Positions 21,256 to 29,381 of a DNA stretch of 64,000 nt are shown in pieces. Every line of letters starts with the position of its first letter. Position 1 is the stretch's first letter. The stretch comes from Streptomyces cellulosae (GTDB lineage Bacteria; Actinomycetota; Actinomycetes; Streptomycetales; Streptomycetaceae): NCBI GenBank assembly GCA_014655195.1, contig BNBH01000027.1, positions 1 to 64,000 on the forward strand, given 5' to 3'. The notes under the pieces are model-generated. The model was not told where the DNA came from, made no database searches, and was given only the letters and a program-made list of their open reading frames with translations. The translations under genes were made by a program, and so were the position numbers.

Positions 21256-23403
21256 CTAGGCGACGTAGGCGTCGTAGTGGGCGTTGAGCTGTTCGCGCAG
21301 GGAGGTGGCCTGATCGTCCTGTCCGGTGGACTCCGCGCTGAGCAGGTCGACGTAGGTGTCGCGCAGGCGCAGCAGCGCACGCAGCTCCTCCACCGCGTTC
21401 TTGAACAACGGGCGGTCGGCCAGCTCGCCGCCGACGACTTGAAGGAACGTTCCGTCGCCCTGGTCGATGAGGGTGCCCTCGAACCGCTGGAGCTCATCGC
21501 CGAACATCTTCTGCGCCTGGCGCATCCGCTCGGCGCGTTGCTCGACCGCCATCCGCTGAGCGGCATCCGGGGAGGCGCTCATCGTCAGGCCCGACGCCTG
21601 GGCCTGACGGGTGACCGCGGCAAGTGCCTCGGTCAGCGCCTCCGTGAGGTCGGTGCCCTCCTTCGGGCGGACGGTCAGGTCTTCGCGGCCGTACTGGGTG
21701 CTGGTCAGCCCGATCGTGCCCAGCACCATTTCGGGGTGCTTGGCGAAGTAGGTGTTGACCAGGACGCTGCGCTCCGCGTCGACCTGCACCGGCGACAGGC
21801 CCACCCACTCCGGCGGAGTCTCCGGAACCTTGCCGTCACGACGGCGCAGGATGAGCACGTCGGTGACGACGTCCGTGCCCGCGGCCCTTTGGTGCGCGCC
21901 GGCCGGGAGCCGCACCGCACCGACCAGGTCCGCCCGGTCGGCGATCTCCAGCCGGGCGGTCTTGCCCATGGAGTCCAGCGTGTAACGGCTGGTGATCACG
22001 GCGACCAGGCCGCCGGGCCGCGTCAATTCGAGCGATTTGACGATGGCGTAGTTGTGCAGGGCCAGCCGCAGCGGGTTGTGGACGGGATCGGTCGGAGCGA
22101 TCTCGTCGAAGGGGACGTTGCCGATGACGGCGTCGAAGTAGCCCTCGGGCAGGCGGGTGTCCTTGAAGTCCTGCGCGCGGATCTCCGCGTCCGGGTACAG
22201 GGCCGCGGCTATCTCGGCGGTGATCGGGTCCAGCTCGACTCCGGTCATCGCCGCCTGGGGCGGGGCGAAGGCGAGGAAGTTGCCGCTGCCGCAGCCCGGT
22301 TCCAGCACCCGGCCCTCGGAAAAGCCCAGGTTCTTGAGCGCTTGCCAGATCGGCTGTACCAGGGCGGCGTCGGTGAAGTGCGCGTTGCGGACGGTCGCCT
22401 CGGCCGCGTGCCATTCTTCCTCCGTCAACAGCGACCGCAGCTCCGTGCGCACCCCGCCGAACTCCGGCTTGCGCGGGTCGAAGACCTGCCAGGCCGCTCC
22501 CCATGAGCTCCAGCGAGCCAACATGGCCTGCTCGGCCTCGGTCGCGGGCCGCTTTTCCTCCCGCAGGGTGTGCAGAATCCGGATAGCGGCGATGTTTGCC
22601 CGGATCCGTGCCAGCGGGCCGGACGGCGCGAGGTCGTCCTGGCTTCGCGGCCTGAACCGCAGCCGCTGTACGTCCGTCGGCGGAGAAGCGACGGCGCGGC
22701 GCAGAGCGACCTTCGTGACATCGACGGCATACGGCTCGTCGTCGCCGTCAGCGTCCTGCACCAGCAGGCGCCCATCGGTACTGCTGACGACCACCGCCTC
22801 GGTCAGGCGTTCCGGATCGGTGTCGACGTCGCCGTCCTGTGGAGGCCCGCTGGTGACTGCCGGCTGGTAGTCGGGGAGGGTGAACGCGGCCGAGGTGGCC
22901 TCCCAGTCTCGGTGGGCGATGACGTCTCCCGCCTGGAACTGCTCGACGTGTTGGGGCGCTTCCTCCCAGGTCGCCATTTCCTCCGTAGGCTCCCCCGCGC
23001 CGCGCGGGGACGTCCTGGCCCCTTCCTCGGTGGGCGGCGGCCCGCTGATGATCTCGGTGACGATGGCCTGCTCTGCCGACTGCAGCGCGGCTTCGTCGTC
23101 CGTGCCCTCGGACAGGCTCCCTTCCTCCAGCGCCTGCCAAAGCCGGTCGAAAAGGTCTTCGGCCCACTGCCGGTGCACCAGTATCTGTGGGGAGGCCACC
23201 TCGTGCACCGAGCCGTCCTCTGCCACGCGGACCAACAGGTAGTTGCCACGCTCGGTATAGGCGGCCTCGGGGCCATCCGAGCCGATGGCGTAGAGCCGGT
23301 ACTGCCACGGCTTGTTCTCCGGGCTGGTCGAGGCGCGGAAGACGATGGCCTCAGACGCAGCCTGAGCGTCCAGGTCAGAGAGCTGTCGAGGAGTCTGGTA
23401 CAT
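21256..23403 (-). CDS. DNA N6-adenine methyltransferase-like N-terminal part of the polyvalent protein
   Basis: A 715-aa ORF with a strong Shine-Dalgarno (GGAGGATCGCG-ATG). The SAM-binding motif VLEPGCGSGNFLAF is near residue 365, with acidic GVELDPITAEIA following. The catalytic-type motif is VIGNVPF near residue 427, a variant of (N/D)PP(Y/F) known from DarB-like methylase-helicase proteins. The first 300 residues are of unknown type. The ORF stops at TAG within LNAHYDAYVA*YGFLND. The same frame then runs straight into the helicase ORF, and this linker is normally continuous in fused methylase-helicase proteins. It may modify incoming DNA to evade restriction. A premature stop, a natural split, readthrough or a sequence error are all possible. 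Confidence 0.85.
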   Translation of the reverse strand: MYQTPRQLSDLDAQAASEAIVFRASTSPENKPWQYRLYAIGSDGPEAAYTERGNYLLVRVAEDGSVHEVASPQILVHRQWAEDLFDRLWQALEEGSLSEGTDDEAALQSAEQAIVTEIISGPPPTEEGARTSPRGAGEPTEEMATWEEAPQHVEQFQAGDVIAHRDWEATSAAFTLPDYQPAVTSGPPQDGDVDTDPERLTEAVVVSSTDGRLLVQDADGDDEPYAVDVTKVALRRAVASPPTDVQRLRFRPRSQDDLAPSGPLARIRANIAAIRILHTLREEKRPATEAEQAMLARWSSWGAAWQVFDPRKPEFGGVRTELRSLLTEEEWHAAEATVRNAHFTDAALVQPIWQALKNLGFSEGRVLEPGCGSGNFLAFAPPQAAMTGVELDPITAEIAAALYPDAEIRAQDFKDTRLPEGYFDAVIGNVPFDEIAPTDPVHNPLRLALHNYAIVKSLELTRPGGLVAVITSRYTLDSMGKTARLEIADRADLVGAVRLPAGAHQRAAGTDVVTDVLILRRRDGKVPETPPEWVGLSPVQVDAERSVLVNTYFAKHPEMVLGTIGLTSTQYGREDLTVRPKEGTDLTEALTEALAAVTRQAQASGLTMSASPDAAQRMAVEQRAERMRQAQKMFGDELQRFEGTLIDQGDGTFLQVVGGELADRPLFKNAVEELRALLRLRDTYVDLLSAESTGQDDQATSLREQLNAHYDAYVA

Positions 23404-23462
23404 CGCGATCCTCCACCACGTCGCGGCACGGTCGATCTGTTCCGGGGGGTGGATTAGGGGCG

Positions 23463-23990
23463 CTACACGTTGCGCCCCCGGGATCGCAGGTCCTCCACCG
23501 AAGTACCGAACAGGCGCAGGAAGGACGGCGTCATGTAGTCGAGTACCTGCCGCAACTGCTCGTCGGTGAGGTCATCCAAGGTGGTCGTGCCGTCGATCAG
23601 GGCATCGGCAGTGGAACTCACCCATTCGGTGTGCTCCTGGGTTCGCCGCATTCGCTCGGCGAACTGCTCGTCGCTCTCCAGCAGCCCGTCGTCCGCCTCT
23701 GCTTCAGCGGCTGCATCGGCCTCGGGCGGCAGCCGCACGAACTCGCTCATCACCTCGTACTCGGCTCGCGCCTTGAGCATGCCCAGCCGTCCGACGCGCT
23801 GCTCGTGCGTCTCGTCCGCCGGCGGCCAGTCGTTGGCCACCAGCTGGTCCCACAGGTCGCCAACCTGCTGCTCGACCTGCTCGCCCAGGTTGGTGAAGAA
23901 GGCCACGGGGTCGGGAATGGCGGCGTAGCGCTTGGGCAGCCACCGCCGCCAGTACGCCCGAGCCTCCACGCCGTACCGGTTCATTGCCAT
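23463..23990 (-). CDS. hypothetical protein of the T4SS operon
   Basis: A 175-aa protein I do not recognise. It starts MAMNRYGVEARAYWRRWLPK, contains NLGEQVEQQVGDLW in the first third and an acidic middle (about residues 88-105), and ends with a leucine-rich helical segment. It has no signal peptide or membrane helix and is predicted to be a mostly helical soluble protein. AAGGAGA precedes the ATG. It lies 60 nt upstream of the giant polyvalent gene and just after the DUF4913-like gene, so it is probably a conserved accessory of this operon. Confidence 0.6.
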   Translation of the reverse strand: MAMNRYGVEARAYWRRWLPKRYAAIPDPVAFFTNLGEQVEQQVGDLWDQLVANDWPPADETHEQRVGRLGMLKARAEYEVMSEFVRLPPEADAAAEAEADDGLLESDEQFAERMRRTQEHTEWVSSTADALIDGTTTLDDLTDEQLRQVLDYMTPSFLRLFGTSVEDLRSRGRNV

Positions 23991-24008
23991 CGCGATCTCT
24001 CCTTGCTG

Positions 24009-24671
24009 TCACTCGCCGTCAGGGGGTGTGTCATGGTCTTCAGCGTTTGCGCCCGGTGAGACAGCGGAGCTTTCCCGCTTCCCACCGGCCTCTGCCCGGG
24101 TGCCGCCGTCGGCGGGTGTGGGTGCGGCTGCGAGAATCCCGGCGAGGTACTCCTCATCACCGCCCCACTTCTCACGGTGCCGGTCGCGGTGGTGGCCGTT
24201 GCGGCAGGCACCGACCCACAGGCGGCCGATCCGCTCGATCGCCCGGGCGAGGGCGTCCTGCCACAGGTACGGGGCAGAGCCGGCGTCCTCGCCGGGGGCA
24301 TAGGCGGACTGGTGGGAGGTCCACAGAGCGGTCAGCTCCTCGACCACGGCACCGTGCCGCCACCAGCACTGCCGGGGGAGCTGGTCGTTGGTCACCTCGT
24401 AGCGGTCGGCCACCCAGATGACCCAGGCCACGAACTCCGGCCACAGCGCTGCTCGCTCGGCCGGTTTGAGCTCAGCCCAGCGCACCGGGGCACCGACGCC
24501 ACGTTCCTCCTCGGCGCCCTCGCCGCCGGGGTGGCCCCCACTGCCGGCGGCGCGGTGTTCCTCCAGCACCGCTACGCGTTCGCCGAGCAGTACCAGCTCC
24601 GCGTTCATGGAGACGACCTCCTCGTTCACCGAGGCCATCGCCTTGAACAGGTCGTCAAATCCGTTAGCCAT
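24009..24671 (-). CDS. DUF4913-like protein of conjugative elements
   Basis: A 220-aa protein with an N-terminal coiled-coil-like segment (residues 1-40, MANGFDDLFKAMASVNEEVV) and a Gly/Glu-rich linker. Its core is FVAWVIWVADRYEVTNDQLP followed by CWWRHGAVVEELTALW, the pattern I associate with DUF4913 proteins found beside actinobacterial T4SS genes. The C-terminus is low complexity. Function is unknown. The start overlaps the end of the coupling-protein gene by 8 nt, indicating translational coupling. Confidence 0.65.
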   Translation of the reverse strand: MANGFDDLFKAMASVNEEVVSMNAELVLLGERVAVLEEHRAAGSGGHPGGEGAEEERGVGAPVRWAELKPAERAALWPEFVAWVIWVADRYEVTNDQLPRQCWWRHGAVVEELTALWTSHQSAYAPGEDAGSAPYLWQDALARAIERIGRLWVGACRNGHHRDRHREKWGGDEEYLAGILAAAPTPADGGTRAEAGGKRESSAVSPGANAEDHDTPPDGE

Positions 24672-26484
24672 CGGCGCGGCCCGCCTTGTCCAACGTCAGA
24701 CGTCGGCCCGCGACGATCTCGCGTGCCTCGCGAGTGGCGGCCTTGATTTCCTCGGCCCGCGGTCCTTCGTGGGCACGGGTGAAGCTGACCAGAGTCGCCG
24801 GGGTGCGACGGTGGAAAACCAGGCCGCCTCGTTCGGGGATCATGCGAATGTCGGCCGGTTCCAGCACCGCGCGGCGTCGCAGCGAAGTGGAGACCGACAC
24901 GCGGTCTCCGTCGTCAGAGATCGAGGCGACGTCCTCGTCGAACTCTCCCGCCAGCGCGGAGTACGCCTTGAGCTCTTCGGGGTCCGAGATACCACCGAGG
25001 AAGATTTTCACGGTGCCAGCCGCCATCATCTTGCGTACGCCGAGCTGTCCCCACCGCTCCTCCGCCTGGGCGTAGGACTGCAGGACGGCCATGACGAAGA
25101 TGTTCTGGGAGCCGGAGACGCTCATCAGGCTCGGGATTTCCGGCAGCGGGGCGACGTTGGCCAGTTCGTCCAGGAAGCACCCCAGGGGGATGGGCAACCG
25201 CCCGTTGGGGGCGCGCCCTGCGATCGCCTTGGCCGTGTCGAACAACGCCTTGGCGAATGCGGCGTTCAGTGGCGCGAGCGCCGAGCCTTCTTCATCCTCG
25301 CCGATCACAAACAGTGTGCCGCCCTCGGTGAGGTACTTCTCGATGTCGAAGACCTCCGCGTTGCCCTCGGGAGCGAAGATGGCGGCGACGTTGTCGTCAT
25401 ACAGGGCGATGAAGGACTGCTGGGCTGTTCGCCAGGTCGCGCTGCGCTCCTCTTCCGCGGCGGCGTGCTGGCCGGCCAGGGCCTCAGCCAAGGCATGCTT
25501 GCCCTGGAGCGCGAGCAGGTCGACGGCCTCCCGGTTGTCCGGATCGGCCGCCCAGCTCAGCACATCGGACACCGGTCGCTTGTTGAGCGCGGCGGCGTGC
25601 AACCAGCAGGTGATCAACGTCTTGGCGTTGAGAGAGAAGTAGCCCCCATTGGAGGTGCCCTCCTCGCTCTTGGTCGTGGCGACGAGCGTCTCGGCCCGCT
25701 TGCGGGCGACCTGATAGCGCTCACACCCGGCGGTCAGCGGCCACCGCAACTGGTTCGGCCAACCGGACAGCCCCGTCGGGTCGAGAACCCACACCGGGCC
25801 GTGTTCCTTGCGCAGCACCGCCGTGTTGTACAGCACGTCGGTCTTGGAGCTGGTGGCCAAAACCGTGCCCTGGAAGTCGAGGATGCCCGGGAGGATGATC
25901 TGGCTCGTCTTGCCCTCCCGAGGAGGCGCAACCAGGACCACGCTCTCCTCGATCGTGATCCACAACGGGATGTGTGAGGGGTCGGCGTTGCCGATATGCA
26001 CGGCGACGTGCCGGATGGTGATCGAGCTCGGGTCCTTCTCGTACATGGTGGGTCGCAGGGAGGAAGCCCGGGCCAAGGCCTGCTTCTCCCCCATGGCCTT
26101 TTCCAGCTGCGCAACAGTGGCCATGCCGTCGGCACCGTCGACACCGCGCCGCTTCCACCACGAGTAGCCCTTCCACGCCCCGCAGCCGGAGGCGACCAGC
26201 AGAACGGTGAAGGAGCTCCAGAAGGCGATCGGCCCGCCGACGCCGGCGTGCGGCCAGACGGTGGCCGGTTCGCCGGGGTGCGAAAGGATCGCCAGAACAC
26301 CGTTCCCGGCGGCGTTCCAGCCGACCGCCGCGGGCCGGCCGTGCTGCAGCAGCCCGGAGAGCACCGCCGAGGCCCACAGCAGCGCGGTCAGGGTGAACGC
26401 GACGATAAGAGGGATGACCCAGATGGCGTCGCGGCCCATCCGCAGCCGTACGGCGGTCTTCGGGACGGCGGCCTTGGGCATCAT
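24664..26484 (-). CDS. VirD4/TraG-type T4SS coupling ATPase
   Basis: A 606-aa membrane-anchored ATPase expected to bring the DNA substrate to the secretion channel. Two hydrophobic segments near the N-terminus (about residues 20-45 and 85-105) are followed by the nucleotide-binding domain. Walker A is APPREGKTSQ near residue 190. Walker B is GCFLDELANVAPLPEIPSL near residue 440. The ALYDDNVAAIFAP and LGGISDPEELKAYS segments match TraG/VirD4-like proteins. It overlaps the upstream VirB4 gene by 4 nt. No relaxase gene was found nearby to supply its usual partner. Confidence 0.88.
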   Translation of the reverse strand: MMPKAAVPKTAVRLRMGRDAIWVIPLIVAFTLTALLWASAVLSGLLQHGRPAAVGWNAAGNGVLAILSHPGEPATVWPHAGVGGPIAFWSSFTVLLVASGCGAWKGYSWWKRRGVDGADGMATVAQLEKAMGEKQALARASSLRPTMYEKDPSSITIRHVAVHIGNADPSHIPLWITIEESVVLVAPPREGKTSQIILPGILDFQGTVLATSSKTDVLYNTAVLRKEHGPVWVLDPTGLSGWPNQLRWPLTAGCERYQVARKRAETLVATTKSEEGTSNGGYFSLNAKTLITCWLHAAALNKRPVSDVLSWAADPDNREAVDLLALQGKHALAEALAGQHAAAEEERSATWRTAQQSFIALYDDNVAAIFAPEGNAEVFDIEKYLTEGGTLFVIGEDEEGSALAPLNAAFAKALFDTAKAIAGRAPNGRLPIPLGCFLDELANVAPLPEIPSLMSVSGSQNIFVMAVLQSYAQAEERWGQLGVRKMMAAGTVKIFLGGISDPEELKAYSALAGEFDEDVASISDDGDRVSVSTSLRRRAVLEPADIRMIPERGGLVFHRRTPATLVSFTRAHEGPRAEEIKAATREAREIVAGRRLTLDKAGRADG

Positions 26485-27851
26485 GCAGCGACCCCCTTGC
26501 GCAGACGGATCATCGGCGCCGTCGGCGGCGTCACCTCGGTTCCGGAACGCTCGGTCATGCGCCTGTTGGTGTCGGTCAGCCGGACCTCGGTCGCCGTTCG
26601 GATGTGCTCAACGAGGTTGATCCGAGAGCCGACCTGCCAGATCGCCCGCCCGGGGGCGCAGATGTTCGCCCCATCCGGCAGCGACTTGCGAGCCCAGGAG
26701 GTCAGCCCCAGGTAGTCAGCGGTCTTCTCGGCTTCCTCCCGATCCAGGTGGTACACCACCCGCGTCGCCGTGAGCTTGAGGATCGCGGCGGCTTCGGGGG
26801 CCTCTTCGAGGACCAAGTCCGCCAGATGGTGCAGGATCGCCCAGAAGGACAGGCCGAGCCGGCGGCCGTAGCGGACCAGCTCTTCGAACAGGCGGGCTAC
26901 GGGGCGGTGGCTCAGGATGTGCCAGGCCTCTTCGACGATCAAGGTTCTTTTGATGTCGTCGCCGGGCTTGATCCACCCGAACCGGATCCAGGGGCCGATG
27001 ACCGCCATCAGCAGCGGCATGGCCTCGCCCTCGCGTGGCAGCCGCGTCAGGTCGAAGATGATCAGCCGGGCGTCCAAGTCGATACCCTCGCTGGTCGGTC
27101 CATCGAACAGACCCGCCAGGTCCCGGTCGGGGTTGCACAGCTCGTCGAGCGCCAGCGCGGCGGGCTGACCCCACTCGCTCAGCTCCTCTGGGCCGACCGC
27201 TTGCTGACCCAGCAGGGCCTCGCGCGGGGCGGTGAGTGCGTTCAGGACGTCCGACAACACAGCAACGCGGCCGTGCGCGCGAGCGCTCGCCGAGGCGGCC
27301 TTGTGTGCTTCGGCGAGGGCAAACTTGGTCTGCGAGGACAGCGGCCCGCCGACGAGGATCTCCATCATGGAGACCAGCACCTTGAACTGGTGCTCGCTGG
27401 GGATGCGTGGGTCGAGCGGATTGATGCGGATGCCCTCGCCGGCCTCGGCATCCCCATAGATCAGACGGATCGGCTTGATGCCCAGCTCACGGGCGATGCC
27501 GTCCCATTCTCCCGTACCATCCTCACCCTGAGCGTCCAGGACGCAGAAGTTTCGGTCGCGGAACCGAAGCTGACGCAACACGTACGTCTTCTCCAGAGCC
27601 GACTTGCCGTGGCCGGACTTACCCAGAACCAACACGTGCGGACTCGGCAGGCGCACGCGCGCCTTCGGGTCATAGAGGATGAACGGGTCGAAAATGTACG
27701 CCTTGCCGCTGTAGGCCTCCCGCCCAATGATCACCCCGCGCGGATCCATGCTGGCAGCGCCTACGGCCGGGTACAGGCCGCAGGCATTGGCGGAGGTCGA
27801 GCGGATTGCCCGCCGCCTGGTCTGCGTCTGGGTGCGCAACATCTCCAGCAC
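26481..27851 (-). CDS. VirB4-type T4SS ATPase
   Basis: A 456-aa ATPase corresponding to the C-terminal motor domain of VirB4/TraC proteins. Walker A is LVLGKSGHGKSALEKTYVL near residue 76. LDAQGEDG lies near residue 105, and Walker B TLIVEEAWHILSHRPVARLF is near residue 305. RYGRRLGLSFWAILHHL and the NICAPGRAIW segment are also typical. The usual VirB4 N-terminal domain appears to reside in the adjoining SCO6880-type protein, a common split in actinobacterial conjugation systems. The start is GTG, 6 nt after the upstream stop. Confidence 0.87.
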   Translation of the reverse strand: MLEMLRTQTQTRRRAIRSTSANACGLYPAVGAASMDPRGVIIGREAYSGKAYIFDPFILYDPKARVRLPSPHVLVLGKSGHGKSALEKTYVLRQLRFRDRNFCVLDAQGEDGTGEWDGIARELGIKPIRLIYGDAEAGEGIRINPLDPRIPSEHQFKVLVSMMEILVGGPLSSQTKFALAEAHKAASASARAHGRVAVLSDVLNALTAPREALLGQQAVGPEELSEWGQPAALALDELCNPDRDLAGLFDGPTSEGIDLDARLIIFDLTRLPREGEAMPLLMAVIGPWIRFGWIKPGDDIKRTLIVEEAWHILSHRPVARLFEELVRYGRRLGLSFWAILHHLADLVLEEAPEAAAILKLTATRVVYHLDREEAEKTADYLGLTSWARKSLPDGANICAPGRAIWQVGSRINLVEHIRTATEVRLTDTNRRMTERSGTEVTPPTAPMIRLRKGVAA

Positions 27852-27857
27852 GTCTGA

Positions 27858-29354
27858 TCAGCGTCCCTCCTTGATCAGGCCACCGGTGAACGGCAACGTG
27901 TTGGCGAAGGCCCGGTGGTGCTCCTTGTCGCACCACTCCAGGCGCAGCCCACTGCGGGTGGCGGCGTTACGGATGGTGTCGGCGTCGCGGCGCAATGCCT
28001 CGCTGCTGGGAGAGGTGACGGTCAGCCACCCGGCCAGGCGGATACCTGCCGCGCCGTTGGCGATCTCCTGCATGGTGGACAGGGACGCCTTCTGTGCCTT
28101 CTGCTCGCGGGGGTCCTCGATTTTTCCGGCCCGCTTGTCGGCCTGCCCCAGCTCATTGGTGGCGTCAGCCATCGCCTCAGTAATGGCCTGGTCGGTGGAA
28201 ACGAGGTCCATGGTCACGGACATCGACACGATGACGTCCTGTACGTACAGCAGCAGCGGCGCGAGGAAGTTGATCCCGACAGGCAGGACGGGCCACTCCT
28301 TGATCCATGCGGTGCGCGAGAACCAGGAGTCCGGGGAGGCCTCCCAGCTGCGGGAGACCATGTGGTCCGATGGGCGTGCATCGAGCTCGGCGGGCCAGGC
28401 GGTGACCCGGTCCATACCGGTGGTGTCGTCGATCCAGTGGCTGGGGTCGTAGGCGTGGTGCAGGTAGGAGGCGAGCCCGGCCTCGTCCAGGTTGCGCACG
28501 TGTCGCAGCTGACCGCGTGCCAGCGAGCGGATGAACGACTCGACCTCCTTGCCCAAGGTGACCGCGTAGCCCTCGTGAAGGGTGTTGTAGCGGCGGGCTT
28601 CGGCGACGAGTTCGGAGGTGTAGGGGATGCCGAGCGCGAGGATGAGCCGGCGGTCTTCGGCGGTGACGGCGACCTGGCGTATCAGCTCGCCGTAGGAGTG
28701 ATCGAGCCAGGCCGGGGCGTACGGGTCGCGGCGCGCGGCGGCATCCCGGACGTGCGCATTGGGGTCGGTGGGGATGATCCGGGCGATCCACTGCAGGCGG
28801 CGGATCCGGCCGCCGCCGTCCGCCGTCGACTTCAGCAGGAACTCGTACGCCCGGATCAGGGCCTCTTTGTCGTCGGTGTCCAGGCTGCCGAAATCCCGCA
28901 TCGCCTCGACCTCGACCGCCGCGGTGAACATCAGCTCGTGTGGCTGGAGGAGGATAGCGATCTGCCCGAACGCGGTGCGCGCCGAGATCCACTCCATGTC
29001 CTGCGGCACGCCAGCGGGCACGTCGATGGGCACCCGGCGCCCGTCGGCCATCTGGCCCGCGTGCGCGGCCTTGGAGCGGTACAGCAGCGAACCGTCACGC
29101 AACAGCCGGTTGTAGGTCCGGTTGATCTCGAACCACTTGAGATAGGTCCGCCCCTTGTACGGGGCAAGCGTCGCCCAGGCACAGCTTCCTGCGATCACCG
29201 AGAACGCGATGAGCTTGAGAACGACGCCGCTCAGCAGCCAGACCAGGATCAGGCCGCCGACGAACCCGACGCCTAGGACGAGTTGTTCGTCGGCCTCCAG
29301 CTTCCGACCGAGCAAGCCGCGTGGCCGCGGCCTCGGGAACGTGAATGTACGCAT
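27858..29354 (-). CDS. SCO6880-family PrgI/VirB4-N-like T4SS protein
   Basis: A 498-aa protein with two close membrane helices at residues about 25-65 (LVLGVGFVGGLILVWLLSGV, then LIAFSVIAGSCAWATLAPY), as in VirB3/PrgI subunits. A large soluble region resembling the VirB4 N-terminal domain follows (SARTAFGQIAILLQPHELMF; YNTLHEGYAVTLGKEVESFI). Actinobacterial T4SS loci typically encode this SCO6880-type protein right before the VirB4 ATPase, as here. It should sit at the inner face of the channel. Confidence 0.8.
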   Translation of the reverse strand: MRTFTFPRPRPRGLLGRKLEADEQLVLGVGFVGGLILVWLLSGVVLKLIAFSVIAGSCAWATLAPYKGRTYLKWFEINRTYNRLLRDGSLLYRSKAAHAGQMADGRRVPIDVPAGVPQDMEWISARTAFGQIAILLQPHELMFTAAVEVEAMRDFGSLDTDDKEALIRAYEFLLKSTADGGGRIRRLQWIARIIPTDPNAHVRDAAARRDPYAPAWLDHSYGELIRQVAVTAEDRRLILALGIPYTSELVAEARRYNTLHEGYAVTLGKEVESFIRSLARGQLRHVRNLDEAGLASYLHHAYDPSHWIDDTTGMDRVTAWPAELDARPSDHMVSRSWEASPDSWFSRTAWIKEWPVLPVGINFLAPLLLYVQDVIVSMSVTMDLVSTDQAITEAMADATNELGQADKRAGKIEDPREQKAQKASLSTMQEIANGAAGIRLAGWLTVTSPSSEALRRDADTIRNAATRSGLRLEWCDKEHHRAFANTLPFTGGLIKEGR

Positions 29355-29381
29355 CGAACAAAATTCCGATCATGGAGTCGA

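Noticed and set aside
17248..22506. 1752-codon plus-strand open frame
   Set aside because: It lies antisense to the methyltransferase and helicase motifs on the minus strand, with Gly/Val/Leu/Arg-rich shadow composition.
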